DNA of 64,000 bases from Boseongicola sp. (lineage in GTDB: Bacteria > Pseudomonadota > Alphaproteobacteria > Rhodobacterales > Rhodobacteraceae): the NCBI GenBank assembly GCA_014075275.1, contig CP046179.1, positions 2,799,932-2,863,931 of the forward strand, given 5' to 3'. Position 1 is the stretch's first letter. Each line of letters opens with the position of its first letter. Positions 35,211 through 47,510 of this stretch are shown piece by piece. The notes under the pieces were generated by a model. The model was not told the origin of the DNA. It saw only the letters and a list, made by a program, of their open reading frames with translations, and searched no databases. Made by a program: the position numbers and the translations under genes.

Positions 35211-36473
35211 TTACGCGCGGCCATGGCTGGCACGTGAGCGTCGGGCGATTGAGTCCACAATGACCGCAAAGGCAAGAACACCGCCGGTAATCATGAAGCG
35301 AAGCGAGGAACTCAGGTTGAGAAGCGTCAAACCGTTCGAGATGGCCATGATGACCAGAACACCGAGAAGCGCCGACCATGCTGAACCACGACCTCCAAAG
35401 AGAGAGGTGCCGCCAATGACCGCTGCCGCGATTGCATTAAGATTGACGTCGCCGGTCCCCGCCTGAATGCTTGCTGAGGCCAGTCTCGCCGACGAGAAAA
35501 CACCACCAAGCGCTGCAAAGGTTGAACACAGCACAAAGGCCGACATTCGGATCGAATCCACATTAATCCCGGATCGTCTGGCCGCTTCAGCGTTACCACC
35601 GATAGCGAACATTGAGCGGCCCCACTTTGTGCGTGTCAGCGCGTACTCAGCACACACAACAACGAGCGTGAATATGGCAAACATCCACGGCACGCCTCGG
35701 CCCTTTTCGAGGTAGTAAACGGCAAAGACCAAAACGGCAGTGATGATCAAAGCCTTAAAAACAGTGACGCTTAGATTAGCGGAGGAAAGGTTCGCTTCAT
35801 TGCGGCGTTTCGCAGCAACAATTCCGCCATAGATGAGCAGGAGTCCCGGCAGGATTGCCAGAGTATAAGACAGCCATGCAGGCAAGATCATAAGCTGACC
35901 AAACCGCACGAGCGGAGATGTGAACGGCAGGTTAATTGAACCCGTTGGTCCGAGGATGTAGAGTTGCAAGCCCAATAGAGTGAGGAGCCCGGCTAGGGTT
36001 GCCACGAAGCTTGGCATTTCAAAACGATTGCGCAGAAGGCCGAAAAGTAGGCCTACGAACGCGCCAGCGGCCATTGCCCCCAGTATCGCCAGGGGAAGCG
36101 GTAGACCTGTTTTCACCCAAAGTACGCCGATCATCGCGGAAGCGAGTCCACTCATTGATCCAACTGAGAGATCGATTTCTCCGAGCAGCAACACAAATAT
36201 GATGCCAAGCGCGATGAACCCGACAGCGGACGCATCGAAAAGAAGATTGGCGAGGTTGTTCGGCGCGAGAAAGACCGGGTTAAGCGAAGTAAAAACGACC
36301 GAGATAAGAACGAGGCCAGCAAGAACTGGAAGCATCCCTAAATCCCCAGACCTTGTCCGGTCTATAAACTCTCGGATTGCGCCGGAAATTCCCTCGTCGT
36401 GACGTACACGCGTATCTGCGCGATCAAGTTGTTGGCTATTGTTGCCGTCGGTCATTTTCAGTCCTTCGCTCAA
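35211..36473 (-). CDS. Sugar ABC transporter permease (XylH type)
   Basis: The 420-residue permease has the larger XylH/branched architecture with about twelve helices rather than the 320-residue RbsC form. Motifs are LLGEIDLSVGSMSGLASAMIG, the ATPase contact SMFAIGGNAEAARRSGINV and IAAAVIGGTSLFGGRGS. Its ATG overlaps the ATPase stop (ATGA). It probably homodimerises and imports the polyol degraded by the adjacent enzymes. Confidence 0.92.
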   Translation of the reverse strand: MSEGLKMTDGNNSQQLDRADTRVRHDEGISGAIREFIDRTRSGDLGMLPVLAGLVLISVVFTSLNPVFLAPNNLANLLFDASAVGFIALGIIFVLLLGEIDLSVGSMSGLASAMIGVLWVKTGLPLPLAILGAMAAGAFVGLLFGLLRNRFEMPSFVATLAGLLTLLGLQLYILGPTGSINLPFTSPLVRFGQLMILPAWLSYTLAILPGLLLIYGGIVAAKRRNEANLSSANLSVTVFKALIITAVLVFAVYYLEKGRGVPWMFAIFTLVVVCAEYALTRTKWGRSMFAIGGNAEAARRSGINVDSIRMSAFVLCSTFAALGGVFSSARLASASIQAGTGDVNLNAIAAAVIGGTSLFGGRGSAWSALLGVLVIMAISNGLTLLNLSSSLRFMITGGVLAFAVIVDSIARRSRASHGRA

Positions 36474-37270
36474 TCTGTCGTCGTTTCGAGTTTGCGTGCC
36501 TCGCGCCGGGAAACAGAGTTGTCAGAGGCGCCGGTGATCGCAGCGACAAGTTCCTCATGCGAATTTTCGGTCGTAAACACGCCATTGTTTCGGCCAAGAC
36601 GCAGCACAACAATTCGGTCAGCGACTGCGCGTACGTCTTCCATGTTATGGGAAATCAGGATCACCCCGTGTCCTCGGCCGCTTACCCGCTCAATGAGGTT
36701 CAGAACCTCCGCGGTTTGGGCGACACCAAGAGCTGCCGTCGGCTCATCGAGCATGACTATTTCAGGTTCCATGACAAGCGAACGCGCGATCGCAACAGTT
36801 TGACGCTGCCCGCCGGAAAGTGATGCGATGGGCTCGCGGACCGACGGGATACGGGCCGCCAGTTCTTGGAGCAACTTCCACGCGCGGACTTCCATTTCTA
36901 CTTCGTTCAGCCGCCATGGTGAAATCTCTTGACCAAGGAACAGATTTGCAACGACATCCAGATTTTCACAAAGTGCAAGATCTTGAAAAACAGTCGCAAT
37001 TCCCATTTCAAGTGCTTTGCGGGGGTTGTCGATCGTAACTTCCTCACCGAGATATTCGATCATGCCGGACGTCGGTTGATGCACCCCGGCAAGCACTTTA
37101 ACTAGTGTCGTCTTGCCCGCGCCATTGTCTCCGACCAGAGCGACGACTTCGCCAGCGTGGACTTCCAACTCAATGTCGCCCAAGGCTGTGACAGCGCCGA
37201 ATTGTTTGGAAACTCCACTCATTTTCAAGAGTAAGTCCCCGTGTTTCCGCGTTGTTTGTGTCTGTGTCAT
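36470..37270 (-). CDS. Sugar ABC transporter ATP-binding protein (single domain)
   Basis: The 266-residue ATPase has one ABC domain with Walker A GDNGAGKTT, signature LSGGQRQTV and Walker B IVMLDEPTAAL, then the His switch ISHN. Unlike RbsA-type proteins it has no second domain, a feature of the XylH-partner ATPases found with many polyol and pentose systems. It lies between the binding-protein and permease genes. A short C-terminal tail (SRREARKLETTTD) extends past the domain. Confidence 0.93.
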   Translation of the reverse strand: MTQTQTTRKHGDLLLKMSGVSKQFGAVTALGDIELEVHAGEVVALVGDNGAGKTTLVKVLAGVHQPTSGMIEYLGEEVTIDNPRKALEMGIATVFQDLALCENLDVVANLFLGQEISPWRLNEVEMEVRAWKLLQELAARIPSVREPIASLSGGQRQTVAIARSLVMEPEIVMLDEPTAALGVAQTAEVLNLIERVSGRGHGVILISHNMEDVRAVADRIVVLRLGRNNGVFTTENSHEELVAAITGASDNSVSRREARKLETTTD

Positions 37271-37295
37271 ACGGTGGTCCCCTCAAGTTTGGTTT

Positions 37296-37326
37296 GGTGC
37301 TGGCGGCACACTCGCCCGCCAGCACC
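37296..37326 (-). promoter_or_regulatory. 11-bp hairpin after the second binding-protein gene
   Basis: GGTGCTGGCGG (37296-37306) pairs perfectly with 37316-37326 around a nine-base loop. On the minus strand it lies after the binding-protein gene and before the ATPase gene, without a T-run, mirroring the hairpin at 17940-17970 in the other ABC operon. Confidence 0.7.
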
Positions 37327-37370
37327 CTTATATTGCGGCTTCGGAGGGAGGCCCGACGCCGCGTTCTCGA

Positions 37371-38420
37371 TCACTCGATGCCGAGTTCAGCACAATATGC
37401 TGCAAAATCATCGGTACAAAGTTGCTCGGCAGTCACGATGCCTGTGTCGATCACGATTTCCTTGAGGTTGCCACGTGTCACGACGGCCGGCACGAAGAGT
37501 TGCGACGGTGCATCGTAAAGCGTTGTTGTGGCTTCAGGAGTGCCACCGTTCAAGAATGTGAATGCGATATTGGCCGCAGCCGCGCCCACAATTTCGCTAG
37601 GTTTGGAGATCGTATTGAATTGATCGCCGGCGATAATAAGCTGAAGTGCAGCTATCTCGGCGTCGTTGCCAGTGACTGGTGGGATTGGATCAACGCCAGC
37701 CGCTTTCAAAGCCGCAACTGAACCGCCACCGGTGCCATCGTTTGCCGCAACCACACCAACGATTTGGTTTCCAAATCGCGTAATCTGGCCCGCAACCCAT
37801 TCTTGTGCTTTTGGCGGCGCCCAGCCCGGCGTGTCAAACTCAGCAAGATGCTCATATTCAGACTCTTCAACCGCTCTGCGCGAGCCATCAGCGATCAAGC
37901 CAGCGGCTGCATCGGTTGGAGATCCATTAACTTGAAGAATGCCGACACCTTCGGGTGAGACACCCGTAATACGCAGATGCTCAATGAGGCTTTGCGCGAT
38001 GGCATAACCAATCCCTTCATTGTCAAAAGAGACATAGAAGTCTGGAGCGCGATCGGGGATTGGCCGGTCATAGGCCACAATTTTGATACCTTGTGCTTGT
38101 CCCAACTCGACCATGGCAGCTGCTGCGCCCGAATCCACAGGATCAAGCACGACAACGGCTGCACCTTGCGCAATCACTGAGTTGAACTGCTGCTGTTGTA
38201 GCGCGACGTCGTTATTGCCATTTTGATAAATGGCTTTGCAATCCGGGCAGATCTTTTTCAATTCCGCCTGGAAGCCGGGCCAATCATGCTCGTCGTAGCG
38301 GGTTGAGCCTTGATCAGGCATCAAGAACGCGACGGTTCCTGTTGTTTGAGCATAGCTTGCGGTGCTGCTTAGAAAGAGCGCCGTAAGCGTCGCGGCAACT
38401 GTTGTTAACTTAAGTTTCAT
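37371..38420 (-). CDS. Sugar/polyol ABC transporter substrate-binding protein
   Basis: I place the start at 38420, where GGAGACTCCA precedes ATG and a signal peptide begins (MKLKLTTVAATLTALFLSSTASYAQ); the frame stays open 110 codons upstream but without signal or ribosome site. The 349-residue protein is a class-I periplasmic binding protein: VAFLMPDQGSTRYDEHD, VIAQGAAVVVLDPVDSG, ANDGTGGGSVAALKAAG, TGNDAEIAALQLIIAGDQ. This XylF-like form is typical of partners of XylH-type permeases. It is the first gene of the transporter block. Confidence 0.92.
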   Translation of the reverse strand: MKLKLTTVAATLTALFLSSTASYAQTTGTVAFLMPDQGSTRYDEHDWPGFQAELKKICPDCKAIYQNGNNDVALQQQQFNSVIAQGAAVVVLDPVDSGAAAAMVELGQAQGIKIVAYDRPIPDRAPDFYVSFDNEGIGYAIAQSLIEHLRITGVSPEGVGILQVNGSPTDAAAGLIADGSRRAVEESEYEHLAEFDTPGWAPPKAQEWVAGQITRFGNQIVGVVAANDGTGGGSVAALKAAGVDPIPPVTGNDAEIAALQLIIAGDQFNTISKPSEIVGAAAANIAFTFLNGGTPEATTTLYDAPSQLFVPAVVTRGNLKEIVIDTGIVTAEQLCTDDFAAYCAELGIE

Positions 38421-38580
38421 TGGAGTCTCCTCTGTTGGTTTCTCGCTTGGTTGACCGGCTTTGTTCTGTAAGCCGGCGGCAGGGTACCGCGCCGCTGGAA
38501 GAGCCCAGCAGGTTGCAGATACATTCTTTGTCAGTAGTAGCGGACGTTCCTGTCGGGACTGCCCTTTCCTAGCGCGGCGT

Positions 38581-39486
38581 TTACGCCGCTTGGATACCTC
38601 GATCTGGGTCGAAGTTCGTGGTCGCATGGTCAAGCATTCGGGATCGGAATCGCGAAGGTGACATCCCTTTTTGTGCTGCAAATTGACGATTGAAGTTCGA
38701 CAGGTTGTTAAACCCACATCCAAAGCAGATGTTGGTGATCTTCTCGCCATGATCAGAGACGAGCATTTGACAGGCCAGACCGATGCGCAGTCGATTTACA
38801 TAGCGCACAAGGGACATGCCTGTGTGCTTCCGGAAGCTGCGTGAAAAAGTTGATCGACTTATGCCAGCGATCTCGGCCAGATCACCTTCGTTAAATGGTT
38901 CAGTCAGGTTAGCGTCAATGAAAGCTAGGGCCCTGTTCAGCCCAGTGGACATGTAGCCCGAAGGGTCAGGCAGGTACTCGGCACCGGTCAGTTGATGCGT
39001 TTGGCTGTCCTGACTAAGGGCACCAACTATCCCAATGAAAAGTTCGATCCGGCGGATACCACGCGCATGCATCAGTTCGGCCAAATTGGGCGCTACGACT
39101 TCAGATGTGGCATTCGAAAACAACAGGCCACTGCGGCTTTTGTCCAGCATTTCTGAAAGGCATTGAAGCTCGGGAAGGATGCCCATCGCGCCACGGATGG
39201 CCTCATCCGTGAATTGTATTCCCCGATTGCGCAACGGAACTATTTCGTCGGCCTCAACATCACTTACCCAATTGTGCGGCAAATTCGGGCCGGTCAGCAC
39301 AAGATTTCCAGGTTCAAACGTGCCGATAAAGTCGCCAACGAAGTAACGCCCCGTCGTCGCAACGACGTGATGCAACTCATATTCAGGGTGAAAATGCCAG
39401 CGCACCGTTGAAAACGGATAGCCGTGTTCATAAGCTCTAAATGTCTCACCGCGCCCTATTTGGACAACTTCTAGATCCGGTTGCAT
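38581..39486 (-). CDS. AraC-family transcriptional regulator
   Basis: The protein is about 301 residues with the start at 39486 (GGAG about six bases upstream; ATG at 39489 is the alternative). The N-terminal half is a cupin-like sensing domain (WHFHPEYELHHVVATTGRYFVGDFIGTFEPGNLVLTGPNLPHNW). The C-terminal hundred residues hold two helix-turn-helix motifs (FNEGDLAEIAGISRSTFSRSFRKHTG and ITNICFGCGFNNLSNFNRQFAAQKGMSPSRFR). It lies directly upstream of the polyol transporter genes on the same strand and probably activates the whole 29256-38420 cluster in response to the polyol. Confidence 0.92.
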   Translation of the reverse strand: MQPDLEVVQIGRGETFRAYEHGYPFSTVRWHFHPEYELHHVVATTGRYFVGDFIGTFEPGNLVLTGPNLPHNWVSDVEADEIVPLRNRGIQFTDEAIRGAMGILPELQCLSEMLDKSRSGLLFSNATSEVVAPNLAELMHARGIRRIELFIGIVGALSQDSQTHQLTGAEYLPDPSGYMSTGLNRALAFIDANLTEPFNEGDLAEIAGISRSTFSRSFRKHTGMSLVRYVNRLRIGLACQMLVSDHGEKITNICFGCGFNNLSNFNRQFAAQKGMSPSRFRSRMLDHATTNFDPDRGIQAA

Positions 39487-42804
<3,318 letters not shown>

Positions 42805-42831
42805 GGTTTCGCCGCGCCGTCGCGCGTCGAA

Positions 42832-43245
42832 GTGTTTCTGGACAGAAGAAGCAAGAAGAACCGGGCGGTCGCCAATTCTGCAAGGTTTGATAAGTTCGCC
42901 GGCATTCAGGTGGGAAGGGGCTTCACGGCAATTCATCTGGCGTTTCTGTCGCTGCTGATGGGCGCGAAAATTCTGGGGTCGGGGCCGATGGCGAATGTGC
43001 CGTTCTTTGGGGTGGCGCTGGTATCTTCGGTGATCATCGCGATCGGCAAATGTAGCCGGTCGGCGGAGTTTCAGAAGATCGGAATTGGCGCATTCTTCGT
43101 ACTGCTGGTGTCTGGGCAGGTTTTGGCGGCGAGGGTGTTTGGTTATTTCGGGTTGTTTGGAATTCCGGCCCCGACACTGACGTTTGGCAAAGTGGCAAGT
43201 GCGTTTTTGGTGGTCACAAGGGTCTATCTGATGACTTTCCGCTAA
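42832..43245 (+). CDS. Small putative membrane protein
   Basis: The 137-residue frame starts at GTG 42832, 27 bases after gyrB, and has three or four hydrophobic helices after residue 30 (AIHLAFLSLLMGAKILG, FFGVALVSSVIIAIG, IGAFFVLLVSGQVLAARVFGYFG, VASAFLVVTRVYLMTF). The basic N-terminus would lie in the cytosol. I recognise no family. The start is uncertain because no strong ribosome site is visible. Confidence 0.5.
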   Translation: MFLDRRSKKNRAVANSARFDKFAGIQVGRGFTAIHLAFLSLLMGAKILGSGPMANVPFFGVALVSSVIIAIGKCSRSAEFQKIGIGAFFVLLVSGQVLAARVFGYFGLFGIPAPTLTFGKVASAFLVVTRVYLMTFR

Positions 43246-43248
43246 CGC

Positions 43249-44154
43249 CTATTCGGTGCCGATGTGTACCCTACCGCGTGCTTCGGCGAGGCGGACTTGT
43301 TTCTGACGTTCGCGGAAGCGGGTGCGGTCGGCCTCGGTGTATTCGTTGATGCAGCGGGCGCAGGAGACGCCGGGGTCGTAGTGCTCTGACGCGCGGTCTT
43401 CTTCGCTTAGCGGGCGGCCGCAGGCGTGGCACAGTTGGTAGTCGCCCTCTTTCAGGCCATGGCCAACAGATACGCGTTGATCGAAGACGAAGCACTCGCC
43501 GTTCCACAGGCTGTCGTCTTCGGGCGTGTCTTCGAGGTATTTCAGGATGCCGCCTTCCAGGTGGAACACCTGATTGACGCCTTGGCCCAATAGGTAGTTC
43601 GAGGCCTTTTCGCAGCGGATGCCGCCAGTGCAGAACATGGCAATGCGCTTGCCGCGAAACTGGTCTTTGTTTTCGGCCCATCAGTCGGGGAATTCGCCGA
43701 AGGTCTTTGTGTTGGGGTCTACTGCGCCTTCGAAGGTGCCGATCTCGACCTCGTAATCGTTGCGGGTGTCGATGACTGCGACATCGTCCGAGCTGATCAG
43801 GGCATTCCAATCGTCGGGCTTGATGTAGGTGCCGACCGAGGCCGTCGGATCGACGTTGGGTTGGTCCATGGTCACAATCTCGCGCTTCAGGCGAACTTTC
43901 ATGCGGGCAAACGGCATTTCGGTTGCGGTGCTTTGCTTCCATGAGATGTCAGCGCAACCCGGTAGCGACCGAATATGAGTAAGTGCGGCGTCGATACCGG
44001 CGCGAGGTCCGGCGATGGTGCCGTTGATGCCTTCGGGCGCCAGAAGGAGCGTGCCTTTGACGCCGTTTTCGCGGCAAACAGCATCCAGTGGGCCTTGAAT
44101 GGCCTCGGTATCCTCAAAGGGCGTGAATTTATAAAGCGCGGCGACGGTGAACAT
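43249..44154 (-). pseudogene. trhO: tRNA uridine-34 hydroxylase / rhodanese-like TrhO, broken by an in-frame stop
   Basis: TrhO helps hydroxylate U34 of certain tRNAs. The full frame runs from an ATG at 44154 to 43249 (302 codons, normal length). The N-terminal ferredoxin-like domain ([33 protein letters not shown]) and the rhodanese domain start ([50 protein letters not shown]) are clear. Then TGA at 43683-43681 replaces a probable Trp codon, and the frame continues as [26 protein letters not shown], which contains the active-site Cys. So the stop removes the catalytic part. A single G-to-A change from TGG explains it. It may be a true null or a base error. Confidence 0.88.
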
Positions 44155-44252
44155 GGGGCAGGGGATTAGGGCAAATGACGCAGAGCCTCAAGCCCGACTG
44201 TTGACGCAGGCTTGTTCGCAAAATAGCCATTCAGGGAAACAGGAGAAAAGAC

Positions 44253-44858
44253 ATGCGCCCCGCCAACCAAGCCATTCTTGTGATCGACGTTCAAAACGAC
44301 TTTTGCCCCGGTGGTGCATTGGCCGTGGCCGGGGGGGATGAGATCGTCGCTCCCATCAATGCTCTGGTATCCGAGTTTCAAGTGCGCGTCTTTACGCAGG
44401 ACTGGCATCCAGGCGATCATTCCAGCTTTGCATCACAACATGCCGGGTTAGAGCCTTTCTCTCTGACTGACATGCCCTATGGTCCGCAAGTCTTGTGGCC
44501 GGATCACTGTGTGATCGGTTCGGACGGGGCAGTATTTCACAATGATCTTGATACCAACCGCGCGGATATGGTCATTCGCAAAGGGTTCCGGCGCGAGATC
44601 GACAGCTACTCTGCCTTTTTTGAGAACGATCATGAGACGCCCACCGGCCTGGAGGGGTATCTGCGCACCCGTGGTGTCGAGGCAGTGACATTGGTCGGAT
44701 TAGCCACGGATTTCTGCGTGAATTTTTCGGCGGTGGATGCAGCGAAGCTGGGATTCAAAGTCAGCGTTGTGGAAAGCCTGTGCCGGGCGATTGATCTGGA
44801 CGGGTCGCTTGGGGTCGCCAAGGCAGGCATGGCCGATGCCGGTGTTGAACTGGTCTGA
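44253..44858 (+). CDS. pncA: Nicotinamidase
   Basis: The 201-residue cysteine hydrolase converts nicotinamide to nicotinate in NAD recycling. The catalytic triad is visible as Asp in LVIDVQNDFCPGG, Lys in IRKGFRREID and Cys in GLATDFCVNFSA. Metal-binding residues occur in DWHPGDHSSFAS. GGAG lies eight bases before the ATG. It is divergent from trhO and intact. Confidence 0.94.
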   Translation: MRPANQAILVIDVQNDFCPGGALAVAGGDEIVAPINALVSEFQVRVFTQDWHPGDHSSFASQHAGLEPFSLTDMPYGPQVLWPDHCVIGSDGAVFHNDLDTNRADMVIRKGFRREIDSYSAFFENDHETPTGLEGYLRTRGVEAVTLVGLATDFCVNFSAVDAAKLGFKVSVVESLCRAIDLDGSLGVAKAGMADAGVELV

Positions 44859-44921
44859 TCCACTGGCTAGGCTGACGCGCCCAGGCTGTGCTAGGTTCCT
44901 CCGATAATACTGGGGGACGTC

Positions 44922-46469
44922 ATGGCTTATTTCGATGTTGATGTTTATTCGCGCAAGGTTTCGACAGGGTCGAAGAAGGCGCAGAAGTGGTTCGATCGCG
45001 GGCTGATCTGGTGCTTCGCCTATGCCCATGAAGAAGCGGCGCGGTGTTTTCAAAAAGCCATCAAATATGATCCCGATTGTGCGATGGCGCATTGGGGGTT
45101 CGCCTATGCGAACGGGCCGAACTACAACATGCCATGGGAAATTCAGGACGAGGCGATGCAGACCGAGTCGCTGGCAGCGGCTTTTGACGCGATAGAGGTT
45201 GCCAAGTCTTTGGATGGGACAAAGGCCGAGAAGCTTCTGATAGAGGCTTTGTCCAAGCGATTTCCACAACGCGTGCCGACGGACCTGCCTGTGATGGAAG
45301 GGTGGAATGCAGATTTCACCGACGCCATGCGCGAGGCCCATCTTGCCTATCCCGACGATCTGGATCTGCGGTGCATTTTTGTTGAGGCGATCATGAACCT
45401 GACGCCTTGGCAGATGTGGGATCAGGCGACGGGCACAGTTGCAGAGGGCGCTGGCACGGTCGAAGCGCAGTCGGTGATAGAGGACGCATTGGACAACGAC
45501 GCCCGGATTTGGGATCACCCGGGATTGCTTCACATGTATGTTCATCTGATGGAGATGTCGCCGACACCGGAAGCAGCATTAAAAGCAGGCGACGCCTTGC
45601 GGACCCTGGTACCGGATGCCGGGCATCTGGTGCATATGCCAACCCACATCGACATTCAGTGTGGTCAGTATCGCGATGCGATGTATTGGAACCTGAAAGC
45701 CTGCGAGGTGGACGCCAAGTTTCTGGAGCGCCACGGGGTTTACAATATCTACACCGGATATCGCATTCATAACAATCACTTCGCCGCTTATGGCGCAATG
45801 TTTCTGGGGCAATTTGAGTCGGCGATGGCCGCAGCACAGGCCATTATCGACAACACGCCAGAAGATCTGTTGCGGGTCGAGACGCCGCCTATGGCGGACT
45901 ATTTTGAAAGCTACTTCGCAGTTCCCGAGCACGTCTTGATCCGCTTTGGGAAGTGGAAAGAGATCATTAATCTGCCGATGCCAGATGACCCGGTCGTCTT
46001 CTGTAATCTGACTGCGACCCGGCACTATGCAAAAGGCGTGGCCTACGCAGCGCTGGGACAAGTGGTCGAGGCAGAGGCGCAACAGGAATTATTCCGAGCC
46101 GCACGGGCGAGTGTTCCTGAGTCGCGGGTGTTGCATACTGTGACGTGCCAACAGGCGCTTGAAGTGGCCGAAGATATGCTTTTAGGAGAAATCGAGTATC
46201 GCAAAGGCAATTATGACGTGGCGTTCGAAGCTCTCCGCAGGGCCGTCGCAACCGAAGATGCTTTACCTTACGACGAGCCCTGGGGCTGGATGCAGCCAGT
46301 GCGTCATGCTCTTGGCGCTTTGCTTTTGGAACAGGGACATGTGGACGAGGCCGAAGCGGCCTATCGCGCCGATCTGGGTCTGGGTGGTGACTTGCCGCGC
46401 GCGCAGGTGCATCCAGATAATGTGTGGTCATTGCGAGGCTTGGCTGATTGTCTGGAACGGCGCGGCTGA
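44922..46469 (+). CDS. Tetratricopeptide-repeat protein of unknown function
   Basis: The 515-residue cytosolic protein has helical pair repeats throughout: ARCFQKAIKYDPDCAMAHWGFAYANGPNYN near the start, then several weaker units and a last clear TPR at about 440-490 (HALGALLLEQGHVDEAEAAYRADL). Three His-rich segments (HPGLLHMYVHLMEMS, HLVHMPTHIDIQ, RIHNNHFAAYGAMF) are conserved-looking and could bind a metal, which is unusual for a plain scaffold. There is no signal peptide. GGGGGACGTC precedes the ATG. I know homologues of this type only as hypothetical TPR proteins. Confidence 0.8.
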   Translation: MAYFDVDVYSRKVSTGSKKAQKWFDRGLIWCFAYAHEEAARCFQKAIKYDPDCAMAHWGFAYANGPNYNMPWEIQDEAMQTESLAAAFDAIEVAKSLDGTKAEKLLIEALSKRFPQRVPTDLPVMEGWNADFTDAMREAHLAYPDDLDLRCIFVEAIMNLTPWQMWDQATGTVAEGAGTVEAQSVIEDALDNDARIWDHPGLLHMYVHLMEMSPTPEAALKAGDALRTLVPDAGHLVHMPTHIDIQCGQYRDAMYWNLKACEVDAKFLERHGVYNIYTGYRIHNNHFAAYGAMFLGQFESAMAAAQAIIDNTPEDLLRVETPPMADYFESYFAVPEHVLIRFGKWKEIINLPMPDDPVVFCNLTATRHYAKGVAYAALGQVVEAEAQQELFRAARASVPESRVLHTVTCQQALEVAEDMLLGEIEYRKGNYDVAFEALRRAVATEDALPYDEPWGWMQPVRHALGALLLEQGHVDEAEAAYRADLGLGGDLPRAQVHPDNVWSLRGLADCLERRG

Positions 46470-46643
46470 ATCTGCAGAAGGTCGATTGATTGCCCAACGC
46501 CTTGAGCTTGCGAATGCCCGCGCCGAACGCCCCGTCGGAGCGTCGTGTTTCTGTGCCCAAGCGGCGGCTGCGGAATAGAAGCGCCCGGATATCGGGGGAA
46601 TGCTGAGAGATCATAAGAAACGCGACTAGCGAAGGGGAAAGTG

Positions 46644-47429
46644 ATGGCGAAGAAGATTGCAAACTCGGTTTACGAGAAGGAATTGGCCCGATTGCAGGTC
46701 GAATTGATCAAGCTGCAAGAGTGGGTGAAACATACCGGGCACCGCGTCGCCATCATCTTCGAAGGCCGCGATGCCGCCGGGAAGGGCGGCACGATTAAGC
46801 GCATTACCGAGGCGATGAACCCGCGGATTTGTCAGGTTGTGGCCTTGCCCGCGCCAACCGAGCGCGAAAAATCACAATGGTATTTCCAGCGCTATGTCGC
46901 GCATCTGCCCGCTGCGGGCGAGATCATCATATTCGACCGCTCGTGGTATAATCGTGGCGGTGTCGAGCGCGTGATGGGGTTCTGCTCGAAAGAGGAATAC
47001 AAGGAATTCATGCGGTCTTGCCCCGAGTTTGAACGGATGCTGGTCCGCTCGGGCATTCAGGTGATCAAATACTGGTTTTCGGTCAGCGACGAAGAACAGG
47101 AACGACGGTTCCAGAAACGCCGCACAGACCCCACGAAGCAGTGGAAACTAAGCCCGATGGATCTGGAAAGCCGCAAGCGTTGGGTGGATTACTCCAGGGC
47201 CAAGGACGATATGTTCAGCCATACCGACATCAAACAAGCGCCTTGGTTTGTGGTGAATTCGGACGTGAAGAAACACGCGCGGCTGAATTGCATCAGCCAT
47301 CTTCTGTCTCAGATACCATACGAGGAAATTCCGCGCGACCCGGTGGTTCTGGACGAACGCCCACCCCAAAAGGGCTATGTGCGCCCGCCGATGAGCGATC
47401 AGACTTTCGTTCCGGAAGTGCATGAATAA
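46644..47429 (+). CDS. ppk2: Polyphosphate kinase 2
   Basis: The 261-residue enzyme transfers phosphate between polyphosphate and nucleotides. It has Walker A (EGRDAAGKGGTIKR), the FDRSWYNRGGVERVMGFC segment with Walker-B-like Asp, and RRTDPTKQWKLSPMDLESRKRWVDYS, all typical of class I PPK2. AGGGGAAAG lies before the ATG at 46644; a GTG three bases upstream is an alternative. It is followed by a terminator at 47469-47510. Confidence 0.94.
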   Translation: MAKKIANSVYEKELARLQVELIKLQEWVKHTGHRVAIIFEGRDAAGKGGTIKRITEAMNPRICQVVALPAPTEREKSQWYFQRYVAHLPAAGEIIIFDRSWYNRGGVERVMGFCSKEEYKEFMRSCPEFERMLVRSGIQVIKYWFSVSDEEQERRFQKRRTDPTKQWKLSPMDLESRKRWVDYSRAKDDMFSHTDIKQAPWFVVNSDVKKHARLNCISHLLSQIPYEEIPRDPVVLDERPPQKGYVRPPMSDQTFVPEVHE

Positions 47430-47468
47430 CTAGCCAAATAGTCACGCTTCGACATGAATGAAATTGTG

Positions 47469-47510
47469 ACGCCGCCCTCTGGGATCTGCTGGAAGGCGGC
47501 GTTCTTTTTT
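47469..47510 (+). terminator. Rho-independent terminator after ppk2
   Basis: ACGCCGCC (47469-47476) pairs with GGCGGCGT (47495-47502) around an 18-base loop, followed by TTCTTTTTT. It ends at the 3' end of the convergent hemerythrin gene and so probably serves ppk2. Confidence 0.8.
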
